A DNA stretch of 25,898 bases from JADZEJ01 sp964426815 (GTDB lineage: Bacteria > Patescibacteriota > Patescibacteriia > 2-12-FULL-60-25): positions 1 to 25,898 of the forward strand of contig CAYRRZ010000013.1 in the NCBI GenBank assembly GCA_964426815.1. The letters run 5' to 3'. The notes below the pieces were generated by a model. It ran no database searches. It was not told where the DNA came from and saw only the letters and a list, made by a program, of their open reading frames with translations. Each line of letters begins with the position of its first letter. The stretch's first letter is position 1. Positions 20,373 to 25,898 of this stretch are shown piece after piece. A program made the position numbers and the translations under genes.

Positions 20373-22118
20373 ATGAAAAAATGGCTATACCTGGGGATAT
20401 TTTTTTTCCTATTGGGATTTGGACTATGGAAGTTCTGGTGTTTGGGTTCCGTACCCATGCTTGAAAACCACAAATTTGTTTTGAATATTGATCATCCAGG
20501 GGTCGAAATTCGTCGAAAAGGCCAAGAACAATGGGCCACGGCGCAATCCGGGCAAGAGCTTTTTCCGGGCGACAGTTTGCATACCGACGGTGAAGGAAAT
20601 GCCACCATCCAACTCTTTGGTCAGGGCGAAGCTCGTCTTGGAAAAAAGACTGACATCACGATTGCTGAAGCAAGCCGCGAGAACACGCTGAATATGCGTC
20701 TCGAGCTTGGTCTTGGACGTATTTGGACGCGCTTGCGTCGCTTTAGTGGTTTAGAAGATCGATTTCGCATTGAACGAAACGGCGTCATCGCCACGGTTCG
20801 TGGAACCTCATTTGATGTACAGGGCTTTTCAACCTCGACTCAAGTCTGGGTGTCTGAATCCGCCGTTTCAATCGAAGCGAAGGATACGCGCCATGTTTTG
20901 CTTGAGGGATATATGGCCAATGCCAAAACCGATGGTGTGCTCGGCAAGGATGAAGTGATCACCGATGATTCACGCCAAGCAGAATGGTTTCAAAAAAACG
21001 TCAATCGCGATCAAGAATACGATCAGAGCTATACACGCGAATTACAAAAGCGATATCAAGATCGACAAGGGGCAGAGCCGCAAACCATTCATGAAGCATT
21101 AACGCGTTTATCCGAATGGACACACAGCGTACTTCAACCAAGTCAGGCTGATCGATTGTATCCGCTCTATACCGGTCGCCGTCTCTTTAAGATTAGCGAA
21201 CTCGCGCGTCGTGGAAGCGAAGGGCTTGCCTTGCAAGAATACGGAACGATCGAAGAAGAAATTTTTAGACGCTTACAAGACAATCCGGCAATTAAACCAG
21301 CGATTCGCCAAGAGATAGAAGCTATTTCAGACATGCTCGCCGATGTCACGCCATCATCATCGGCCTATCGACTTAAGCAAAGAATCGAAGATATTCGCTT
21401 ACGTCTCGCCTCCGGGGATCCATTGGCCGAAGCCTATGCTCGCTTGCTCGCTGTTCAAGCGCGTTTATTTGAAGCGTCAAACTTAATCAGTGAATCCTCT
21501 TTGGATGATGCCGGAACAGCTTTAGATGCAGCACGTCAGGGAATTGAGAATGTGACGCGTGATATCGAGCGCATTAAGCAGGGTGGAGAAGGTATCGATG
21601 TCTTGCGCGACAAGGTGCAGGTATTGCGTATGCGTGAAGGAGCGCTTCGGATTCGTTTAGCAACCGCCATCGCCCCACCAAAAGCGAATGTTGCGGCACC
21701 AACTATGGAAAGTATGGTCTCAACCAGCACCGCTCAAGCCACGACAACACCTGCGATCGAGCCACCAACATCTACGGCTGCTGTTGCGGCCACGACCACG
21801 TCTGATCGTCCCGTCACGCCTGAGCCTCCTGCTCCTGTTGCGCCTGTCTTGCGCACTCTGCAACTGAGCCCAGGCGTCTCGAGCTTGCATGGAAATGGTT
21901 CAATTTCATTTCAAGCCATGGCAATTTATACCGATGGCACACGAAAAGACGTGACTGATGTTTCGCTTATGTCAGCATCAAATCTGCGTCTTGGCTTTTT
22001 CTTGCGTAATACCTTTACCGCGAATCCAGATGTGGAAGGGCAAGTTGATATTGCGGCAACCTATACGGAATCAAATAAAACCGTTCGTGCTCAGGCAAGT
22101 GTGACAATTCGCCCATAA
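20373..22118 (+). CDS. Membrane-anchored FecR-domain protein with C-terminal Ig-like domain
   Basis: The start is ATG 20373, which opens MKKWLYLG and a membrane helix (about 5-25). An open frame reaching back to 19965 lies wholly inside rnpB and is rejected. The 581-residue protein has an extracytoplasmic FecR domain (about 33-165): the GDSLHTDGEGNATIQLFGQG block and VIATVRGTSFDV, typical of FecR sensors. Next comes a long helical region (about 190-430, Arg/Glu/Leu-rich, likely coiled coil), a Thr/Pro/Ala-rich linker (about 435-490) and a bacterial Ig-like domain with YTDGTRKDVTD (about 495-581). The cyclase gene begins 9 bases after the stop. FecR-CHASE2-cyclase pairing suggests the protein senses or scaffolds an external signal for the cyclase; no sigma-factor gene is nearby. 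Confidence 0.88.
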   Translation: MKKWLYLGIFFFLLGFGLWKFWCLGSVPMLENHKFVLNIDHPGVEIRRKGQEQWATAQSGQELFPGDSLHTDGEGNATIQLFGQGEARLGKKTDITIAEASRENTLNMRLELGLGRIWTRLRRFSGLEDRFRIERNGVIATVRGTSFDVQGFSTSTQVWVSESAVSIEAKDTRHVLLEGYMANAKTDGVLGKDEVITDDSRQAEWFQKNVNRDQEYDQSYTRELQKRYQDRQGAEPQTIHEALTRLSEWTHSVLQPSQADRLYPLYTGRRLFKISELARRGSEGLALQEYGTIEEEIFRRLQDNPAIKPAIRQEIEAISDMLADVTPSSSAYRLKQRIEDIRLRLASGDPLAEAYARLLAVQARLFEASNLISESSLDDAGTALDAARQGIENVTRDIERIKQGGEGIDVLRDKVQVLRMREGALRIRLATAIAPPKANVAAPTMESMVSTSTAQATTTPAIEPPTSTAAVAATTTSDRPVTPEPPAPVAPVLRTLQLSPGVSSLHGNGSISFQAMAIYTDGTRKDVTDVSLMSASNLRLGFFLRNTFTANPDVEGQVDIAATYTESNKTVRAQASVTIRP

Positions 22119-22127
22119 TCCATTAGG

Positions 22128-24173
22128 ATGACGGTATCATTCCGGCAAGCCCGGGATGTATTTCTACATACAACTATGTCTGTTTTACGCAAATTCAGCT
22201 GGACGCCTGTTTTCGTGGGTCTAGCAACAAGTCTTGTTCTGGCAACGCTCTATGTTGCCGGAATTTTTACCTATTGGAGCGCACGCATGAGCGATCGCTT
22301 GTTTATCTCGCGACCGGTTTCGCCCTTGGTTGCTATTGTCTCGATCGACGATACCTCTATCGTTCAATTAGGACGTTGGCCTTGGGCGCGCAGTGTTCAT
22401 GCACAAATCATCAATAAATTGCATGAAGCTGGCGTGCGCGTCATTGGCTACGATGTGAATTTTCCAGAAGCATCATCTGAAGAAGATGATAAAGCGCTTG
22501 AAGATGCGATTAAAACCGCAGGCAATGTGGTGCTTCCTGTTGAGCTTGAGGTTCAGCAGCGGGGGACGAATAAGCTTGTATTCACACCCGAAAAAACCTT
22601 GTCACCGATCTCACGCTTAGCTGCGGCAGCCAAAGCAACCGGTCACACCAATACACCGCCTGATGCAGATGGCGTCATGCGCCGCTTCCCACTGTATATC
22701 GACAGTCCAGACGCGGGTGGCACCTCAGTTCCAGCCTTCACTGTTGAAGTCGCACGATTAGCCGGTCTATCTTCACGTATTGCAGAAGCACCCGTCGACG
22801 CCCTTGATCGCATGACCGTGAACTATCCCGGCGCTCCAGGAAAAAACTTTCAAACAATTCGTGCCGTCGATATTGTGCGTGGCACCGCTGATCTCTCGGC
22901 TTTAAAAGGCCGCGTGGTGTTTATTGGTTCAACCGCCGCAAACTTGCACGATGAATTACTCGTTCCAACTTCTGAAGGTGTGCTCATGTCAGGCGTTGAA
23001 ATTCATGCATCAGCTCTCGAAACCATTGCTTCACAAAAATGGCTTCAACCTGTTCCAAAGCCACTCGGAGCACTCTTTCTTTTGCTCATCGGTTTATGTA
23101 TCGCTCTTGCGGTTACAATCCTGCGTCAGCGAGTGAACTTGCCTTTGGTGTCAGTTCTCTGGCTCGGATTCTTGGTCGGTAGCTTCGTTTTGTTTGAACG
23201 CGGCATTCAGGTTGATTTGCTGTGGCCGACCATGACCTTTGTCTTTGTCTACGCTGCGGTTACGCTCGAGCGCCGTGTCCACTCAGATCGCGAACGAAAA
23301 CAATTGCGTAATGCATTTTCGCGCTATGTCTCTGGTTCGGTGGTGGATTCAATCATGCAAAATCCAGACAAGCTTCGCTTGGGAGGCGATCGCCGCCGCA
23401 TGAGTGTCTTGTTCTCAGACATTCGTGGCTTCACCACGATTTCCGAAGGCATGTCGCCAGATGCGCTCGTGCATATTCTCAATGTCTACTTGAATCGCAT
23501 GACTGACATTGTGTTTAAGCATGGTGGTGTGCTCGATAAATACATTGGTGATGCGGTCATGGCTTTTTGGAATGCGCCGCTTGATCAACCAGATCATGCC
23601 CTGCGTGCCGTTTCGACTGCACTCGAAATGCGTGATGCTTTGGCTGACTTGAATGCAAGCAAAGCATTTGGCGAATTAGAAATGCATATCGGTATCGGTA
23701 TCAATACCGGCGACATGGTTGTGGGGAATGTCGGTGGTGATGCTCGTTTTGACTACACCGTGATTGGGGACAATGTAAATCTTGGTTCGCGCTTAGAAGG
23801 CTTAACCAAAGAATATGGCATCGCCTTTATCGTGGCCGAATCTACCAAGGGCGAGCTGCGTGATGCGGTGGTTACCCGTCGTTTGGACAAGGTCGCCGTC
23901 AAAGGAAAGAAGGAGCCGGTCGTGATTTATGAGGCAATGGATCTCAAAGAAAATGCCACCCAAGAACGAATCAATTTGGCGCATGACTTTGAAGCAGCTC
24001 TTGATCTATATTTCTCACGTCAATTTGAGCACTGTATCGAGTCCTGCGAAGCAATCCTCAAAACCCATTCAGAGGATGGGCCAAGCAAGAATCTGTTAGA
24101 GCGCGCCAAGGTTTTTCAGACCAATCCGCCTCCAGCCGGTTGGAATGGCACCTGGGTCTTCACCAAAAAATAG
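22128..24173 (+). CDS. CHASE2-domain class III adenylate/guanylate cyclase
   Basis: The 681-residue membrane protein should make a cyclic nucleotide, probably cAMP, in response to an external signal. One helix at about 27-48 precedes an extracytoplasmic CHASE2 sensor (about 50-305, with SIDDTSIVQLGRWPWAR and GYDVNFPEA). Three helices follow at about 313-330, 336-355 and 362-380. The cytoplasmic cyclase domain starts near 420: metal-binding Asp in LFSDIRGFT (about 431) and in DKYIGDAVMAFW (about 474), then the FDYTVIGDNVNLGSRLE block (about 540-555) with the transition-state Asn and Arg. The Lys in DKYIGD and the Asp in DYT favour ATP as substrate. The end is about 70 residues of helical tail. 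The start could also be ATG 22176, which would shorten the N-terminus by 16 residues. Likely co-transcribed with the FecR gene. Confidence 0.92.
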   Translation: MTVSFRQARDVFLHTTMSVLRKFSWTPVFVGLATSLVLATLYVAGIFTYWSARMSDRLFISRPVSPLVAIVSIDDTSIVQLGRWPWARSVHAQIINKLHEAGVRVIGYDVNFPEASSEEDDKALEDAIKTAGNVVLPVELEVQQRGTNKLVFTPEKTLSPISRLAAAAKATGHTNTPPDADGVMRRFPLYIDSPDAGGTSVPAFTVEVARLAGLSSRIAEAPVDALDRMTVNYPGAPGKNFQTIRAVDIVRGTADLSALKGRVVFIGSTAANLHDELLVPTSEGVLMSGVEIHASALETIASQKWLQPVPKPLGALFLLLIGLCIALAVTILRQRVNLPLVSVLWLGFLVGSFVLFERGIQVDLLWPTMTFVFVYAAVTLERRVHSDRERKQLRNAFSRYVSGSVVDSIMQNPDKLRLGGDRRRMSVLFSDIRGFTTISEGMSPDALVHILNVYLNRMTDIVFKHGGVLDKYIGDAVMAFWNAPLDQPDHALRAVSTALEMRDALADLNASKAFGELEMHIGIGINTGDMVVGNVGGDARFDYTVIGDNVNLGSRLEGLTKEYGIAFIVAESTKGELRDAVVTRRLDKVAVKGKKEPVVIYEAMDLKENATQERINLAHDFEAALDLYFSRQFEHCIESCEAILKTHSEDGPSKNLLERAKVFQTNPPPAGWNGTWVFTKK

Positions 24174-24182
24174 CAAACAAAA

Positions 24183-24220
24183 ATCCCCCGTCGCTCTGCT
24201 GAGCTCTGGGGGATCTTTTT
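24183..24220. terminator. Terminator shared by the cyclase and DUF1059 genes
   Basis: ATCCCCC and GGGGGAT enclose GTCGCTC...GAGCTC and are followed by a T run. It begins 10 bases after the cyclase stop and ends at the stop of the convergent small gene. Nearly the same sequence ends rpsA. Confidence 0.85.
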
Positions 24221-24399
24221 TACGCTTCCATGATAACGGAGTCGAGACGGGCCATCATTTCTGGCGTCATGTCGGCTTCGGTCAAACCATGCACTTCCAT
24301 GCCATGAGTGGCGATTTCTTGCATGAGTTCTTCCTTGGTTTCAGCTGTGGCCTTGTAGTCACATTCAAAACCCATATCCGTACAAGCAAAAGTTTGCAT
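24220..24399 (-). CDS. DUF1059 small protein
   Basis: This short frame encodes 59 residues beginning MQTFACTDMGFECDY and containing MEVHGLT, with ELMQEIATHG between. The pattern F-x-C-x-D-x-G-x-x-C-D/E near the start and H-x-x-E-V-H-G later matches the small DUF1059 family, predicted to bind metal through the Cys and His residues. Its function in cells is not known. The gene is convergent with the cyclase gene and ends in the shared terminator. The T-rich 10 bases before the ATG contain no Shine-Dalgarno sequence; a weak TG-n-TTTATT extended -10 lies about 20 bases upstream. Confidence 0.8.
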   Translation of the reverse strand: MQTFACTDMGFECDYKATAETKEELMQEIATHGMEVHGLTEADMTPEMMARLDSVIMEA

Positions 24400-24485
24400 G
24401 TATTTTTTTGGCTAAGAATAAAGCAAAAACAGCGTAACAGATCTGCAAGGGTTGAGAAAGGTATGAGAAAGTGTAAGGCAATAGC

Positions 24486-24514
24486 TTGACAAAAAACATG
24501 CTCTGTGATAGATA
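24486..24514 (+). promoter_or_regulatory. Promoter of membrane-cassette gene 1
   Basis: Perfect TTGACA, 17-base spacer, TAGATA. Predicted start near 24521 and a leader of about 48 bases containing GAGAGG before the ATG. Confidence 0.75.
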
Positions 24515-24712
24515 CCAAATATCAACCAATACTCGGCACTTCGCCTGAGCGGTTGAGAGGCTCCTTTCATGAAAAATGCTGCGATCGGCTTGGTTCTTGT
24601 TTCTGGTCTGATGCTCGCTATCGGTCTCGGTATGGCCTACGGCCTAACCGATAAGTATGCGGCGGCAGGTGCTCTCGCCGCATGCCCAATCTGGGTGCCG
24701 GGTCTGGTCTTC
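24505..24712 (+). repeat. 208-base direct repeat, copy 1
   Basis: Identical by eye to 25198-25405 (offset 693). It covers the -10, the leader and the first 48 codons; outside it the units diverge quickly. Confidence 0.9.
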
Positions 24713-25078
24713 TTGGCATCAGTCCCGCTGGCTTGGTACTTCGGCCAGCGCGAGAGGCGGACAAGTGCCCAGAAATTTAAGACATGGTGCACTGCCAATT
24801 TGGGCTTTGCCAAAGATGACTTCAAGGTACGAGTGGTTCTGTTGGACGCGATGGCGGTCGCACTCGATATAGGGGTCATTAGCCAGGAAGATGCGATGCA
24901 TATCTTTCAAGATAGCTCGCATTCGGCTGAGGTTCGTCGCCAGCTTCGTGCCGAGCTGTCTGATCGCATTCAGAGTCGGCTACAGAGTGGTACCTGGAAT
25001 CTCAAGACGGCTGACGCAACTCGGCGTCGCGTGATCGAGACATTCGGCTACTATAAGAATACGGGGATCTCGCTCTAA
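24569..25078 (+). CDS. Small two-helix membrane protein, tandem family copy 1
   Basis: The 169-residue protein is not recognised. Two membrane helices (about 5-26 and 34-58) with a short loop (TDKYAAAG) are followed by a soluble C-terminal domain (about 60-169), rich in Arg, Asp and Gln and probably helical (KVRVVLLDAMAVALDIGVI...). The C-terminal part ends with GTWNLKTADATRRRVIETFGYY. A GAGAGG sequence 9 bases before the ATG is a plausible ribosome-binding site. The first 48 residues are identical to the next gene. The C-terminal domains share only scattered positions (KFKTWC, GTWNLK.AD..RRR.IE.F.YY). Own promoter and terminator, so it is a single-gene unit. Function unknown. Confidence 0.82.
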   Translation: MKNAAIGLVLVSGLMLAIGLGMAYGLTDKYAAAGALAACPIWVPGLVFLASVPLAWYFGQRERRTSAQKFKTWCTANLGFAKDDFKVRVVLLDAMAVALDIGVISQEDAMHIFQDSSHSAEVRRQLRAELSDRIQSRLQSGTWNLKTADATRRRVIETFGYYKNTGISL

Positions 25079-25110
25079 AAGGGGCTGATCCAGTCACGCG
25101 CCAAACACTA

Positions 25111-25152
25111 AACACCCGTTTCGGACCTCTTCCGACCGGGTGTGTTTTTTTT
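25111..25152 (+). terminator. Terminator of membrane-cassette gene 1
   Basis: ACACCCG pairs with CGGGTGT, inner CGGA with TCCG, followed by eight T. The same sequence recurs at 25776. Confidence 0.88.
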
Positions 25153-25178
25153 AAAAAAAGAAAGTGTAAGGCGATGAA

Positions 25179-25207
25179 TTGACAAAAAAGATGCTTAGTG
25201 ATAGATA
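25179..25207 (+). promoter_or_regulatory. Promoter of membrane-cassette gene 2
   Basis: TTGACA, 17-base spacer, TAGATA, in the same arrangement as the first unit. The spacer sequences of the two units differ only in their first part. Confidence 0.75.
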
Positions 25208-25405
25208 CCAAATATCAACCAATACTCGGCACTTCGCCTGAGCGGTTGAGAGGCTCCTTTCATGAAAAATGCTGCGATCGGCTTGGTTCTTGTTTCTGGT
25301 CTGATGCTCGCTATCGGTCTCGGTATGGCCTACGGCCTAACCGATAAGTATGCGGCGGCAGGTGCTCTCGCCGCATGCCCAATCTGGGTGCCGGGTCTGG
25401 TCTTC
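25198..25405 (+). repeat. 208-base direct repeat, copy 2
   Basis: Second copy of 24505-24712. Confidence 0.9.
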
Positions 25406-25753
25406 CTGGTATCAGTCCCGCTAGCCTGGTACATCGTACACCAGGAGAAGCGCGCAAGTGCTCAGAAGTTCAAGACCTGGTGCTCACCGGGCATCAACAC
25501 AGCCGAAGATGACAAGCAGGTCATAATCTATCTGGAGGCGATCATTGTCGCGCTCGATGCCTGCATCATCAACCGGGAAGATGTTTCAGACATCTTCCAA
25601 AAATGCGCCAGCTCTGAAGACGATTTCAAGAAACTGCGCCTCAAGCTGGCCGAGCTCATTCAGGATCGACTCGAGCGCGGTACGTGGAATCTCAAAGACG
25701 CAGACGACAATCGTCGGCGTCTCATCGAGAACTTTGCGTACTACCGCGCTTGA
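25262..25753 (+). CDS. Small two-helix membrane protein, tandem family copy 2
   Basis: The 163-residue paralogue has the same leader, GAGAGG site and first 48 residues as copy 1, then a different C-terminal domain. This copy has KFKTWCSPGINTAEDD, EAIIVALDACIIN and an Asp/Arg-rich end (GTWNLKDADDNRRRLIENFAYY). Helices are predicted at about 5-26 and 34-58. The cytoplasmic or extracytoplasmic side of the C-terminal domain cannot be decided with confidence. It ends before an identical terminator and a third promoter. Function unknown. Confidence 0.82.
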   Translation: MKNAAIGLVLVSGLMLAIGLGMAYGLTDKYAAAGALAACPIWVPGLVFLVSVPLAWYIVHQEKRASAQKFKTWCSPGINTAEDDKQVIIYLEAIIVALDACIINREDVSDIFQKCASSEDDFKKLRLKLAELIQDRLERGTWNLKDADDNRRRLIENFAYYRA

Positions 25754-25775
25754 TCACAGGGTCGAGCATTATCTC

Positions 25776-25816
25776 AACACCCGTTTCGGACCTCTTCCGA
25801 CCGGGTGTGTTTTTTA
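25776..25816 (+). terminator. Terminator of membrane-cassette gene 2
   Basis: Same hairpin as at 25111-25152, followed by a T run. Confidence 0.88.
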
Positions 25817-25837
25817 TTAAAAAAGAAAGGGGATTGA

Positions 25838-25866
25838 TTGACAAAAACAGAAAATATTGATAGATA
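25838..25866 (+). promoter_or_regulatory. Third promoter of the membrane-cassette family at the window edge
   Basis: TTGACA, 17-base spacer, TAGATA. The transcript would start near 25873 and run off the window. Confidence 0.65.
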
Positions 25867-25873
25867 ACAGCTT

Positions 25874-25893
25874 CGTATAGAAGACTCTATACG
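25874..25893 (+). promoter_or_regulatory. Perfect hairpin at the 5' end of the third unit's transcript
   Basis: CGTATAGA (25874-25881) pairs with TCTATACG (25886-25893) around AGAC. The hairpin begins within a base or two of the predicted transcription start, unlike the leaders of the first two units. Confidence 0.6.
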
Positions 25894-25898
25894 AGAAA

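Noticed and set aside
24521..24568. tRNA-like segment in the leader (GCCTGAGCGGTTGAGAGGC)
   Set aside because: It resembles a tRNA D-arm only locally; no acceptor stem, anticodon arm or T arm can be drawn around it.
24569..25753. DGR variation as the cause of divergence in the two-helix membrane proteins
   Set aside because: Differences include many codons ending in G or A, small gaps and changes at non-adenine positions over about 110 residues, unlike the compact NNY pattern in the array.

Overview
The window most resembles a Patescibacteria (candidate phyla radiation) genome, but that assignment is an inference from style, not proof. The clues are a type IV pilus ATPase, a four-domain ribosomal protein S1 of only 363 residues, very short or absent mRNA leaders, tight gene packing and many lineage-specific proteins. 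TGA acts as a stop codon (for example at the end of the gene at 12047-12475), so the recoded TGA of Gracilibacteria/Absconditabacteria is not in use.

Region 1 (1-7430) is housekeeping. On the minus strand are a DksA/TraR-type zinc-finger gene cut by the left edge, a PilB/GspE-like ATPase with an upstream polytopic membrane protein, ftsH, and rpsA. A leaderless plus-strand gene of unknown function diverges from rpsA.

Region 2 (7440-11960) holds two large paralogous secreted proteins with repeated Ig-like modules. The second contains a 100-N assembly gap.

Region 3 (12.0-16.16 kb) is the most interesting part. A GC-rich hypothetical gene diverges from a tandem array of six paralogous genes ending in RFLAVRK or close variants. 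In the five full-length members the C-terminal 30-45 codons look like the variable region of a diversity-generating retroelement (DGR): adenine-free invariant codons alternate with columns of NNY codons, as expected if AAY template codons had been randomised. Each gene is preceded by a structured leader with a compensatory base change. Genes one to five are followed by a 10-bp-stem hairpin shortly after the stop. No reverse transcriptase or template repeat is visible here, so any DGR machinery would act from elsewhere.

Region 4 (16.28-19.8 kb) is a minus-strand surface-polysaccharide operon: a polyprenyl glycosylphosphotransferase followed by two GT4 glycosyltransferases. Upstream on the same strand lies rnpB (RNase P RNA, 19877-20301), which some gene callers would mask with a spurious N-terminal extension of the next gene.

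Region 5 (20.37-24.4 kb) is a plus-strand pair, a membrane-anchored FecR-domain protein and a CHASE2 adenylate/guanylate cyclase, probably one signalling operon. A convergent 59-residue DUF1059 gene follows.

Region 6 (24.48 kb to the end) is a second tandem family: two small two-helix membrane proteins with identical promoter, leader and first 48 residues but divergent C-terminal halves. A third promoter starts at the right edge. Promoters across the window are often TTGACA with a 17-bp spacer, or extended -10 elements placed so that transcription starts at or a few bases before the ATG.
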